Below are positions 30,786 to 40,947 of a stretch of DNA of 64,000 bases, piece after piece. A model generated the notes under the pieces. The model was not told the DNA's origin, did no database searches, and was given only the letters and a program-made list of their open reading frames with translations. The stretch is from Skeletonema tropicum. Its lineage: Eukaryota; Bacillariophyta; Thalassiosirophyceae; Thalassiosirales; Thalassiosiraceae. Each line of letters starts with the position of its first letter. Position 1 is the first letter of the stretch. The DNA is taken from positions 62,001-126,000 of the forward strand of contig CM074131.1 of assembly GCA_037178625.1 (NCBI GenBank). Reading direction: 5' to 3'. Both the position numbers and the translations under genes were made by a program.

Positions 30786-32390
30786 AGCTTAAGGTCGAAC
30801 ACAAGTAATTCTTACTACTATTCCTACGTACAAATCGCTATTTTGGCCGTAGCTAGAGGGACGATTCCTATCGTAACCTCAAATTCGCTAAACGGTACCA
30901 CTCAAATCCACCCTCCGAATGTCATCTTTTACACCCTCACCATGATGTCCTCCACTCCTATGGCCACAGTTTTGCACATCTGATGAATACACCTATGATA
31001 CTCAGCTTATCCAATCTTTTACATCATAATCTATGTGGGAACGACAGCAATACTCAGTTGGTTGATCGAAAATGAAGAAATTAACGTCGCCATCGACGGC
31101 ATAAAATCCACAACTTTTACCTCCCTTCACCCCTCCCACGGACGTTTACGTGGTGATACACAGCAAAGGAGAGGGTTTCCTCGCATTCAATTGATATATA
31201 TTACTTGGGGGACGTCTTTTGCTACCTAAACTGTTCACAAACATCAACTTGTACATGATCAAGCACATTTCATCAGTGAGAGGCAATCTATTTTTCTACC
31301 CAGAGTGTATGCAATAATCAACTTTGTAAAGAACCAATAATAACAAATGAGTGGTTATCCTTGTACCATACGATCATATAAACACAACAGAAGACTTCAA
31401 TGTGTTGGTGGTGCATCATGGTAGAGTTTAATATCAGATATACTGTGTTATTATTTGTGGTATTTTATGTAAATTATTAAATAAGTAACACTTGATCAAT
31501 ATATGCTATTCCCCTCAACAAACATTATTAATGTTGCTTCCATGGATGTATACTATCATAAGAATGATATATCAATGCTTCTTCAATCGATATCCACGCC
31601 GTTTTCATTAAATTGTCAGTTGATTGTTGTTTTCGACGGAAACGACAATTTGTGTATATTTTTGCACCGCGTAGGCAACGTTGTACAGCCTTTCCTTCCG
31701 CTCCAGAGTGCCAAGCCGTCGTCTATAATGATATTAGAGTCGAGGGATCGGGTTGGTTACCTTTGGAAATGGTTTATTGCCCCTCTTTGCTGCGCAGTAG
31801 CGTTGATGTAAAAAATTATTTGAAATTTGTTGACATCAAGTAACCGACGTTCCGGACGACGTAATCGGGCGAAGCAGCAGCTACCAAGACACCGATGCCT
31901 CCCTATGGATGTATAGTATCGATTGTTGCGTCGTGGTGGCATCGTAAATGGTGGTAATGATGATTACCTAAGGCAGTGATCCACAGCATCAGTTGCATCA
32001 ACCAATTTCCGTTACGTCGCGGGGAAAATTAGTTTCCCCTAGGATTTGTCGAACCATAGGGTACTTTTTCGAAGGGGATCTACAAATTGGCTCCTCCGCC
32101 TCCAACTTCAAAAGTACCCTATGGTACAGTGTCGATTTTGCACTACTAGGCAGTCCACAATGGCATCATGGTGGTTGTGCTGTGGTTGTGTATTTGGCCG
32201 TTTATCGCGGTGAAAAAGTGTGAGACAGTGCAGTCCGAAGTCGTTGGGCGAGGTGGTGCGTGACTTAAAACGGCCGTTTTTGAGTTCGCATGAGGATATA
32301 CCAATTCCTATTGTAGACCTACCAGCCCATTTTGCCTAACAAACGGCCAACTTTTATTAGCGTTTTTTTACTTGTGTTCGACCTTAAGCT
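30786..32390. repeat. ~1.6-kb region bounded by 23-bp inverted repeats
   Basis: The 23-bp arm at 30786-30808 (AGCTTAAGGTCGAACACAAG plus TAA) recurs as an exact reverse complement at 32368-32390. The interior has no convincing gene; open frames such as 31503-31811 lack any domain. It contains a 16-bp perfect inverted repeat (32053-32068 with 32110-32125). This may be a non-autonomous DNA element whose left end lies only 27 bp from the YR retrotransposon. No target duplication is identified. Confidence 0.6.
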
Positions 32391-33031
32391 CAGGGTGTCG
32401 CTAGTTAAATCGACCTCGGTCGATTTTTCGGGATAACATAGGAGTAAGTACTTAGTCTCAATTCTCAGCACTTTTCGAGTTTTAGACTCTTTTGCTTGCA
32501 ATCGCGACATCGTTTTCCGTGATTTAACAGTCGCGATGTGACAATGAATACCAATACAAGTCATTGAGAATTGAGTTGAGAAGCAAGTCCCATGCAAATC
32601 CGAGCACTGCTCAGAATTTTAAAGCACGTCGTCCCGTGAATTGAAGCGGGACTTTCCGTTCCTTTGCATCGATGCCAAGCTAGAGCCTAGCCTAGAGCCA
32701 ATGTCCAACGGCCCGCTCACCGCTCAGCGCGCTGCGTGCCATAAACAGTACAGCTGTTTTCACGGATTTTCGGATAGCCGTTCAAGTTTCGAATTCCTAC
32801 GTATGTTAGGTACAAATGACGTAGTGAGTCTTATAAAAACCCATTGGGCCGATTTCTCCCAACTCACCCCTCAACAAGAGCCACTCCGCGCAAAAAGATG
32901 CCAACCATGGCCAAATGCCGGAGCGTACTACGCACAACAAGTTGAATATTTACTCAACCAAAAGGATAAATTAACCTCTCTTGCATGTCTAGATCCAAAA
33001 TAGCCAATTAGGTTGACTAAAGATTGTAATC
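32391..33031. other. Diverged relative of the array body; 5' flank of transposase
   Basis: Bases about 32559-32720 resemble the array unit at about 8197-8350: 'gagaagcaagtcccatgc', then 'cagaattttaa', then 'gatgccaagc...gcca..tg.ccaacgg', in the same order. A TATA-like CTTATAAAAAC sits near 32830, about 200 bp before the transposase ATG. An open frame at 32641-33003 has no recognised domain. Confidence 0.5.
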
Positions 33032-34312
33032 ATGAACGATGGTAATACACTTTTTGAATACCTTTTCACACGGCTCATCAGTAAAAGTGACACTTATCGC
33101 GGCAGGTGGATTTGCGACCAGTCGTTGGTAGAGATATTGCACAGACACTATACGAATGTAGATAAAGACAATACCTTACGGAACAAACTCGTGCAGCGTC
33201 TGAACAAGGCAGCCGGACCTTTCAACAGCAGCAATGTACACAAGATATACCACAAAAATTTCACAACATCATGTCCATTCAATTCGTCATTACGCCGGAT
33301 GGTGCACTATTACTACTTTGGAAAGGGAGAGAAAGTGCCCAACGAACCAATACGCGCAGCAGAGTTATTGTGCACAGAAATAGAACATATACAGAGTTAC
33401 AGTGCAACTAATAATCGGCAGCGATCTTGCAACAAGCCGGAGCAAGTATCATTTCCCGACGATGGATGCGCTGGTAAGAAGAAGAACAAAAATAATGAGA
33501 ACAAACGTAAAGAAGCAACAAAATCATCAGCGGCTGCACCAATTACTCCTACTCCACAAAAAAGAACAAGGCGCTCGCAACGACTAGTTGAGCAGCAGCA
33601 GAGCCCTCTCGTGCCATTCGTCACCAACGTGGGTAGATTAGAGGATGAGAATAATCAAGTTGACGACGAAGATGAAGACGAAGACGACGACAATAACAAC
33701 AGCAGTGGCGATATAGACGGCGATAACAGCAGCAACAACCAGACTCCGAATATTATATGGCAGTCACCTGAAGCAGCAGCTCTCTTCGGATTTGAAGAAG
33801 GTGCCGATGTGTACAACGGACTAGTGCAATTGGTTGAATCACTTACACTGGTGGGGCAATCAGCAAATGGATACGAAGAAGCAGGCGTCATTGACTTGCA
33901 CGAAGATAGTAAATTGACAAAGCATGCCTTATTTGACTTACGCAATAAATGTTTATACCTCAGGGTTGCGTATTCAATAGCACTTGCCGAGTATCGAGTT
34001 GGGTTTCCATTCCAAGCTTGTTGCGACAAAGCGGCAAGGCTGCTCAATGATTTAACACTGTTCAATGCAGCAACTGGTAGGACAATCATGAATTGGAACC
34101 GTATCTTCCGCGTTAATCATCAATTTCCAAACCCCAACCCCTACGTCGCCAATGGTATCAAACGAAAGCCTACACTATTTGAGGTATTTCCGACAGCAGC
34201 AGTAGATGTGTCAAACTTCATACTTGACCATCTGGAACATTTCAGCGTTGAATTGCTGAGGTTTTTTTGTCTGAACAAAGCCAACTCGAATATGTTTGTG
34301 AATCTTTTGGAG
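33032..34312 (+). pseudogene. DDE-type transposase, N-terminal part
   Basis: 427 codons from the ATG at 33032. The first ~110 residues form a basic globular segment. A Lys-rich stretch with KKKNKNNENKRKE and KRTRRSQR (likely nuclear signals) follows, then an acidic run of Asp/Glu/Asn. A conserved-looking segment comes last: TKHALFDLRNKCLYLRVAYS, then GRTIMNWNRIFRVNHQFPNP and KRKPTLFEVFPTAAVDVSNF. The frame then derails in a T-run near 34262. The layout matches the DNA-binding half of large DDE transposases from centric diatoms (from memory). The part with the two catalytic Asp residues is absent, so the gene is dead. Confidence 0.7.
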
Positions 34313-34812
34313 TAAGAGCCTTGATTACAACAAAGTATCATGCTGAATACGCTGGTGAGGGTGTCGAATACTCTTGGGGGTTCTCCAAAGCTCTCTACCG
34401 AAGACATCCATTAGCTCAAAAGAAAACGACTGCTGATTTCCTTGCATTGGTCGACAAGTGTATTTCAAGAGAGGTTCTCACTGTGGATCTCATTCGTAAG
34501 TTCAGTGCCAGGGCAAGAGGTTACATGGAGACATATAAGATGTTGGAGATTGAGGCAAAGAATACCAAGGAGACAGAAGGTAATTCAAGTGAGGATGCAC
34601 CCATTCCGCACAAGAGAATTGAAACGCTGAAGAAGGTTTTGAAATGTCATCGTGCTGCTATTGACTTTGACAAATCTTTCATTATGAAAACTGTCTACGC
34701 AAAAGACTTTGATTTCAAGAATGATTTGCTCAAGAAGGAAGAGAAGCTCAACTTTAGTCTCAGAGTAAAACGAGAGAATACGAAGGTGGAAGCGACGGCA
34801 AAGAAGAAATAA
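34267..34812 (+). pseudogene. DDE-type transposase, C-terminal part (frameshifted, core deleted)
   Basis: About 181 codons in the next frame, with no own ATG (the frame opens with TTG). It reads SEQSQLEYVCESFGVRALIT, then TKYHAEYAGEGVEYSWGFSK and FSARARGYMETYK, and ends in a Lys-rich tail. The Glu in GVEYSWG is the expected third acid of the DDE triad; the KYH.E.....EY.WG.sK pattern is characteristic of IS630/Tc1-like and related eukaryotic DDE transposases. The preceding 33032 frame ends ...LDHLEHFSVELLRFF, so a 1-base slip at the T-run plus an internal deletion explains the split. Confidence 0.75.
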
Positions 34813-35585
34813 ACATAGGACAATGTTCATTTATGTCTCTTGGTGGAATATGGCATACGAGGCATTATTTACCATGGTCCGGTTGTTGTTCGCAATTGAG
34901 AAAGACGGAGGTAGAGTAGCTCCCCAGTTAAGGGGCTTTCAGAACGTTTGTACGTAGGAATAAAAATTCTGCGATTATCCGCCAAGATTTGCTAACAGCT
35001 GTAGGTACTTTTACTTGAATTATTCTTGTCCTTGCTTGTAGCTAGCTGCGCTGCCAAGATAACAACCATGGAAGGTCGGTCATAGCAGGAGCATGTGGGA
35101 AAAAATCTTGATTGGGTCTCGACAATAACCCAACTCGAGAGATGAGTCTTTCATGTAGGCTGTGTTGCAGCAATCTCTACCTACTAGGTAGACATTGGAA
35201 TCAAGAAGAAGCAAGGTCATGATATTCACTGCCCCATGCTCGATCTTGGAAATAGTTTTGGCTCATCTATCACCCATCAACGTTACACTGACATGTTGCT
35301 TAATTACGTACTAAAAAATTTCTGTTACATAGACACACGTTAGGGACTAGAGATGGATGATTGGTCCAACCAGTGCCCTATGTTGTGTATGTCAGATGGA
35401 TTCAAATTCGTATGGTGGGCATTGTCATTGTTTCACACATTGATAAAGAGTCCAAGCTTACATGTAATGTTATATCAATCACTCTATCTAGCTTATGAAT
35501 TTTCAAATTAGGCATTTCTTTTTTGTCAAATGCACCTCCTACAATAACTAATACCCCATCAAATAATCATCTCCATCATCATTCG
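34813..35585. other. Transposon 3' flank related to the array
   Basis: 35035-35230 closely matches two parts of each array unit. The first part (35035-35080, 'gataacaaccatggaaggtcggtc') corresponds to 10610-10635. The second (35085-35215, 'ttgattgggtctcgacaataacccaactcgagagatgag...') corresponds to 11094-11205. Intervening unit sequence is missing here. No gene is seen in this stretch. Confidence 0.7.
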
Positions 35586-36125
35586 TCAAAAGTCGTCATC
35601 TCCAAAAACATCATTCCCACTCCGATGCACCACCACAAAGAACTCTGGATTACGTCGAAACGACAATAATCTCGTATGACGCTCTATACTCTCTTGCAAC
35701 AACCTATCATGATCATCATTTGCTGCTGCGTCTCTACTGTAGCATTTGCAGCAGGTACAGTCGACAATGTTATCATCGTCATGGTCCGAGTCGGAGATGA
35801 GGGCGCAATCGGATGGATCTTGAATGACACGTGCCTCGGGTAGAATATTATTGTTGTGAGGTGGTCTTGGGCGAGGTTGCTGTTGTTTGCTGTAACGACG
35901 TCGCTTGGGATTGGGGTTCTCATTGTTATTATTGTCGTTGGGATTGTTTCTGTGCTTGTTCACACCCGAGCGTTGCTGGCGTGGTCCATCATTACTGTCG
36001 GATTTTTTGGAAGTGGCGCCGTTACCATTCGTACGGTTGGTGGACGTCAATGACTTCTTGTTTGTCGATGTTTTGGGGTGACATTGGCTGTCACTACTTG
36101 CTGGATCGCTGCTGCTGGATTTCAT
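35586..36125 (-). CDS. Asp/Asn-rich hypothetical protein next to transposase
   Basis: 179 aa from the ATG at 36125. The N-terminal 100 residues are Ser/Asn/Lys-rich low complexity with a basic KRRRYSKQQQPRPRP stretch (possible nuclear signal). A short C-terminal domain follows: PSDCALISDSDHDDDNIVDC, then TCCKCYSRDAA, then a helix RLLQESIERHTRLLSFRRNP and FFVVVHRSGNDVFGDDDF. Family not recognised. It is on the opposite strand to, and immediately downstream of, a transposase locus, exactly as the acidic genes are in the array. Clear sequence similarity to those proteins is not evident by eye. Confidence 0.55.
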   Translation of the reverse strand: MKSSSSDPASSDSQCHPKTSTNKKSLTSTNRTNGNGATSKKSDSNDGPRQQRSGVNKHRNNPNDNNNNENPNPKRRRYSKQQQPRPRPPHNNNILPEARVIQDPSDCALISDSDHDDDNIVDCTCCKCYSRDAAANDDHDRLLQESIERHTRLLSFRRNPEFFVVVHRSGNDVFGDDDF

Positions 36126-36152
36126 GGTGAGAAGATTGAAAAATGTAAACAC

Positions 36153-36216
36153 ATCGTGATAAATAATTAGTACGCAGCAGCTCGACCGGACGCGGGACAG
36201 AGGAGGTGGGGACGGA

Positions 36217-36251
<35 letters not shown>

Positions 36252-36408
36252 TCCTTTTTTCCGGGAACCGTTCGTTTGGCTTGATCAGTCCTATGAAGAA
36301 GATCTCGTCTATCTCTCCAGAGCCGCCCCCACCCTATTCAGCTATCTAACTTCCGCAGATGGCGATACATCTCCAGCCTTCTATTACATTGTTTCCACAC
36401 CTCCCATC
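36153..36408. promoter_or_regulatory. Bidirectional intergenic region with (TA)n tract
   Basis: Spacer between the divergent 179-aa gene and dUTPase. It has a (TA)n microsatellite of about 27 bp at 36225-36251 followed by a C/T-rich stretch. It could act as a shared promoter region. Confidence 0.4.
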
Positions 36409-37040
36409 ATGCTATTGGTAAAACTCCTCAGTCCTAATGCCACTATGCCAACTCGCTGGTCACCCGAATCTGCTGGGTTTGATTTATGTGCAGCGGAGCC
36501 TAAAGTCGTACCTGCTGGGGGGATGGCAGTTATTAAAACTGACTTGAGTGTTGCCTGTCCAGAGGGAACTTATGCCCGTATCGCTCCAAGGAGGCAAGTC
36601 CGACAATGCTCGATATTGTGTGCTATGTTATCATGCATTCATATTAATTCCTGCGTTTTGTTCTGTTGTGTATTATGTAGTGGTGTTGCTGTTAAGAGAA
36701 TGATCGGCTGTGGTGCTGGAGTTGTCGATGCTGACTGTAAGCTAAAATTGAAGTACAAATTAACAGCCTCGCTTATTTCATTGTAACCCATCTCAAAATT
36801 TCATATTCATATATTTTTTAAACAGATCGAGGAAATGTAGGTGTGGTTCTCTTCAATTTCGGTCATGAGGATTTTCATGTTTACATTGGAGATCGCATTG
36901 CCCAATTAATCCTCGAAAGAATTTCAATGGTTCATGCAGTGCAGGTTGACGAATTGACAGAGACACAACGTGGTGTTGGTGGATTTGGATCGACATCTGC
37001 ACCCAGCAGCAGAAGAGACAAAAGTGATTTACCTCCGTGA
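36409..37040 (+). CDS. DUT: dUTP diphosphatase (dUTPase), three exons
   Basis: It hydrolyses dUTP to dUMP and PPi, keeping uracil out of DNA and feeding dTMP synthesis. Exons are 36409-36593, 36681-36736 and 36826-37040 (151 aa, the usual size). All five trimeric-dUTPase motifs are present: AGFDL; PRSGVAV (split by intron 1); [17 protein letters not shown] (split by intron 2); DRIAQLI; and the C-terminal P-loop-like [10 protein letters not shown]. Intron 1 (87 bp) begins GC and ends AG, with AG|GCAAGT at the donor. Intron 2 (89 bp) is GT-AG. The reading phase across both junctions restores the motifs exactly, which is why I accept the GC donor. No transit peptide is apparent, so it is probably nuclear/cytosolic. 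Confidence 0.95.
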
Positions 37041-37515
37041 TAGATTACGAAGAGAGAACTCTCACTGTGAAATTGTTGGATTTATTGCGTGCGTCTTTCC
37101 CCATGTCATCTATCAAAGCCATTGCAAAATATTGTTCGGGTTAAACATGTGTCGCCCTCTCTCGCGGATCAACTAACGCCAGGGGTGCATTCCGTCCAAC
37201 CAACACTGCCACGGCCACGGCTCCAGCACCAAATATACATATATATAATTTATAATATCATTCGTGTTACATAGATGTGGCACATTTTGGATAGGTAAAT
37301 GGCATTAATACATAGTTACTTCTAGCTTGTGCAGCTTCTCTCAGATGTCTTGCTTGTTTTGGTATTCAATCAAAGTGGCAGTCATTGCAAAATATTGTGT
37401 AGGTTAAACTATTTAGTGTTGTTGATCGCCTTCTATTCGTGTTACATAGATGTGGCACATTTTGGATAGGTAAATGGCATTAATACATAGTTACTTCTAG
37501 CTTGTGCAGCTTCTC
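37041..37515. repeat. Direct repeats 37260-37384 / 37435-37559 (offset 175 bp)
   Basis: A 125-bp stretch is repeated exactly with a 175-bp period. Sequence resembling the spacer ('cattgcaaaatattgt...ggttaaac') also occurs once more near 37122. The second copy includes the 3' end of the MORN-repeat ORF, so the first copy is a duplicated gene end. No other gene is seen in this stretch. Confidence 0.9.
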
Positions 37516-37782
37516 TCAGATGTCTTGCTTGTTTTGGTATTCAATCAAAGTGGCAGTCAGTTTCGAAACTTGTGTCTTCAATTTTTTAGCTTCTCTGACA
37601 AGCTTCAATGAGGATGCTTCAGGTCTACCTTTTCGGAAGTAGCACGTGTACGAGTCTCCATTCGACCAAGTTAGGCAGCCCCATCCGTGTTCGAATCCAT
37701 CGCGGAACAATCCCGTGTATTTTACATCGCTCTTGAACTCGTAAACGCCCCATCCGTGTGGAATGAAACGGTGCTTTGCCAT
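37516..37782 (-). CDS. Small MORN-repeat protein (possibly a gene fragment)
   Basis: 88 aa from the ATG at 37782. It contains about two MORN motifs: HGWGVYEFKSDVKYTGLFRD and GFEHGWGCLTWSNGDSYTCY, then FRKGRP. A charged helix (LVREAKKLKTQVSKLTATLI) follows. MORN repeats mediate membrane or protein association. The protein is short for the family, and its 3' end is tandemly duplicated, so it may be a fragment of a longer ancestral gene. Confidence 0.6.
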   Translation of the reverse strand: MAKHRFIPHGWGVYEFKSDVKYTGLFRDGFEHGWGCLTWSNGDSYTCYFRKGRPEASSLKLVREAKKLKTQVSKLTATLIEYQNKQDI

Positions 37783-38584
37783 GCTAGGGGGGTGCACGCC
37801 CCTGATATTCAAATTTCAAACCTCTTATATTCCATCAAATATTGATCAAATACCTTTATCTATACCCCCAATAGAAATCCCCAAAGTTTGGTGGTGTTAT
37901 ATCTTTGTCTTGTGTGGATATCAGCCTCCATATAGGGGCACTTTTGGCCATCGTGGGAATGGATTTGGAGGCGAGTCGAGTCAAATATGGCGCCAACTTT
38001 TTAGCGAAACTGTAGGAATTAGTACATATCGCCAAACACCATCTAATCTTTTAGAACAACATGCCCACCATGGCGGATTTGACGGTATAGACCTCCTACA
38101 CAGCAGTATACGTAAATCCATCAATAATAGAGACACTCATATCATCCTATATGGTATGGTTGGTCATTTTGTGCTTTTATCAGCAGCTCCAACCTGTTTG
38201 TCTTCCGATCACATATCAAAAATAGACATTTTGAGCCGCTCGACTTCCGCCCAGATAGTGAATAATCGATATCACGACCTGTTTCAAGAATTTAAGCACC
38301 TAACCAGTGGTTCTATTCCTTTGTATAACCATTTGGATGAATTTGGGCGACTCTTTTGGTGGGTTTGGACAAAGACAGCCGAGTTTTATTGTGTCACCGG
38401 TGCCGATCTCCTCGACCGTCGACAACTCAATTTTGGCATCATATTCTACAATATCATAAGTACCTCAGCATTTACAACCCAAAAAACACCACGATATTGT
38501 TTCAACTATATTGTAGCAACGTTTGCGCATCATGGTATTGCTGTGGGTTACTGGTTCTATCTAATATATACTCATGTGTGGTGA
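37763..38584 (+). CDS. Hypothetical protein, uncertain
   Basis: An open frame of 273 codons from an ATG whose first bases overlap the MORN gene's start on the other strand. The protein has several aromatic/hydrophobic stretches and no recognised motif. The long open frame in AT-rich DNA is the only support, and the real start could lie inside it. It may be spurious. Confidence 0.25.
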   Translation: MKRCFAMLGGCTPLIFKFQTSYIPSNIDQIPLSIPPIEIPKVWWCYIFVLCGYQPPYRGTFGHRGNGFGGESSQIWRQLFSETVGISTYRQTPSNLLEQHAHHGGFDGIDLLHSSIRKSINNRDTHIILYGMVGHFVLLSAAPTCLSSDHISKIDILSRSTSAQIVNNRYHDLFQEFKHLTSGSIPLYNHLDEFGRLFWWVWTKTAEFYCVTGADLLDRRQLNFGIIFYNIISTSAFTTQKTPRYCFNYIVATFAHHGIAVGYWFYLIYTHVW

Positions 38585-39264
38585 AATTTGAGCCATCAAA
38601 ATTATTGATTTTTAGCGTTTTGGGCATATAGCGTCCACTTTACGACTTATTCAACCCTGAATGCTGAGCAACATCGACGATAGTAACTAATAGAAGGGTG
38701 CTGTATGGTTGAATGGGGTCTGCAGCCATCGTATTATCCTACATTGGCATCGTATGGCTCCATGCGTTGAGTCGAGAATCATGTTCTGTGGCAGGCTTAG
38801 ATTACACATATCATATCATGTTCTGTTACATATAGCATATAAAGATGACCTGCTCTAGTCAGACTATATTGGATGGTGTTGTTTATATTTAAATGCTGTG
38901 AATGAGCTCCACTTTCATAAAACGAAAAAAGGCGCAGTGATTTTGTTGTATAATTATATGTCGTCCTAACAGTAGAGCGAGATGATTGAGCGGTTATCGT
39001 CGTTTGTATCGGACACTGATCGACTGGAACATCCAACATGATCAATATCATCGATTGGTGCTGTTGTTTGGGTTATGCTATGCCCTTAGCATCCATATTA
39101 TGCCATGAAGAGCTTTCTGAGCTGAGCTGATGTCTCACAATTTTGCATGATATAATTGATTATCATGACCCCACTTCATTAGATCCACCAAACCAAGCTA
39201 TCATCCGACGCCAATTACCCATAGAGAGTGTATATTGTAAGGTTGATTGATCTATATTCATTGT
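38585..39264. other. Intergenic, nothing recognised
   Basis: AT-rich DNA with only short frames (for example 38797-39051 minus). No repeats shared with the rest of the window were noticed. Confidence 0.5.
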
Positions 39265-39798
39265 TCATTCCAATACTGTTGCGATAGTCTTCTCTTTTGA
39301 AGCCTCCTTCTTCATCTCTTTTGCGTCAGTAGCTGCTTTTGTTGCGGCGGCCATTTTGACATTAGCTGTAGTCGTCGCCTCTGCTGCACGCTGCATCTTC
39401 TTTTCAGCCCTCTCCTGCAATTTCTCTGCCCCCTTCTCAATGGCGCTCACTTTCATTGCAGTCTCACGTTCAACCGATTGCATTTCTCTTGCGGTAGTCT
39501 CGACTTTCCTTTTCAGTTGTTGGTTATCAGCAGACAATACTTCTATTTGTTTATCTCGCCTTTGCGTTGCCCTCTTCAGATCGTATACTCTTGGATCCGT
39601 CTTCTTATTATCTGACGTCGGCGCCTTTGTTGGCTGTGACGGATTCCGCTGGACGTTCGGGGCATGCGGTGCATTGGATTTCTTCTGCTCACCACCCTTT
39701 ATTTTGCGGCTAAAAGTTCTCTTCCTCTTTCTCTTTTTTGGCTTTGGCGCTGCCTCGGCACCGGCCGCCATTGCGGTATCATCATTACTCTCTTCCAT
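39265..39798 (-). CDS. Lys-rich coiled-coil hypothetical protein
   Basis: 177 aa from the internal ATG at 39798 (frame open to an ATG at 39969, 234 aa). I prefer the inner start because the extension looks unlike the rest. PKPKKRKRKRTFSRKIK is a strong nuclear-localisation candidate. After a Pro/Asn/Thr linker, residues about 75-170 form a long charged helix with heptad character (LKRATQRRDKQIEVLSADNQ; then QQLKRKVETTAREMQSVERE). It ends in Ala/Lys-rich repeats. No enzymatic motif is seen. Nuclear coiled-coil protein is inference. Confidence 0.5.
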   Translation of the reverse strand: MEESNDDTAMAAGAEAAPKPKKRKRKRTFSRKIKGGEQKKSNAPHAPNVQRNPSQPTKAPTSDNKKTDPRVYDLKRATQRRDKQIEVLSADNQQLKRKVETTAREMQSVERETAMKVSAIEKGAEKLQERAEKKMQRAAEATTTANVKMAAATKAATDAKEMKKEASKEKTIATVLE

Positions 39799-39959
39799 TG
39801 TCGCTTTTGTGCACCGCTGAGATCTCTGCTTGTTGCTTTCGGAGCATCGGCGAGCTCTCCGATGCGTTGAGTCTTTTGAAGATCGGAGTTTTGTCGACAA
39901 AATTGGCTGGTTTGGCAACAAAAGCTCCACAGGGTGAGCACTTGAGCCCACCAAACTCT

Positions 39960-39996
39960 TGGGGCGCATAGACCATACCCCCGTCTATGCGCCCCA
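39960..39996. repeat. Perfect 14-bp inverted repeat, 9-nt loop
   Basis: TGGGGCGCATAGAC (39960-39973) and its exact reverse complement (39983-39996) form a GC-rich hairpin. No T-run follows closely on either strand, so a simple terminator is not indicated. Confidence 0.85.
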
Positions 39997-40947
39997 ACAG
40001 TTTCAAAGTATGAAAACAAATAATAACAGAGAATAAGCTGCCAAAGGGTCCTATTTCTTACTCCGATCAGGCGATGGCCAATTTTGGCCATGGTCAAAAA
40101 ATTTTGAGAAAATTCTTGGCGCGCACCACTCGTGACTCCCCAAAAAACACAGGGCTTGCTCCCCCCTAGCCATGCCCTTTCCTTTTCCTCTGCTGTTGCG
40201 CAACTTCGTCTTACGAACAGAACCGCTGTATAGTCCACCAGAATAATGAATCTTCATTTTGAAGTTAAGTGAAATAATACCGACAGATGTTGATGACGAT
40301 GCAGCCAATGATGTCTTCTTTGAGAACAAAGCAAATCGGATTTATGAGCCAAGCTCGGATCGGCCAACCCCAAATCAAAGCAAGCAGCATATTATTCAAT
40401 AGTAGTCCTAAGGTAGGGTTCTCACCCTTTGTTTTGATTCTGGGGTCTGCTACCTTTTACAAGATGTACAGGGCGGAAGTGGTGTGAACTTTTTTCAAAT
40501 TGAGTTTTTGGGACTCAGTACCATCAAACCTGAGTCCACGATTAACTTCAATTTCAAATCTACCTTGGACGGAATTGGTATGAACTTTTTTCAAATTGAG
40601 TTTTTGGGACTTACATCAAACCTAAGTCCATGCATCAGGGAAGTCGCTTGGCCTCTCTTTTGTGGCAACAAGTACAATACCTATTTGAAGTCCGATCACA
40701 GGTTCCAGTCAAGTGCTGTTTTGGTGTCATGGTTGCAAGAGATGTCGGATATTATACTGCTGAGGCTTATTTCATCGGCCTGATTGAGGATCCAACTTGT
40801 GTGCTATTGATATATTCAAATTTGATGCTATAAGCGTGAGACTAATATGTCAAGATCGTATACAACAACATAAACTAAAGAAAGACTACTAATCAGCATT
40901 CAGTGATGATCGAACAGCGCACTATATTAGGGAGATATAGGAGTAAT
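39970..40947. other. Intergenic; contains left inverted repeat of the RNR block
   Basis: No gene recognised. Bases 40411-40560 are the left arm of a distant inverted repeat (right arm 46931-47070). Within it a 31-bp segment (TGAACTTTTTTCAAATTGAG...) occurs twice, at 40485-40515 and 40581-40611, each followed by a similar 'catcaaacctgagtcca' stretch, so the arm has itself been partly duplicated. Confidence 0.7.

Noticed and set aside
31503..31811. 102-codon plus-strand frame
   Set aside because: No domain, AT-rich, lies inside a putative non-autonomous element.
39699..40238. Minus-strand 179-codon frame
   Set aside because: Overlaps the better-supported coiled-coil gene in another frame and crosses a palindrome; no domain.
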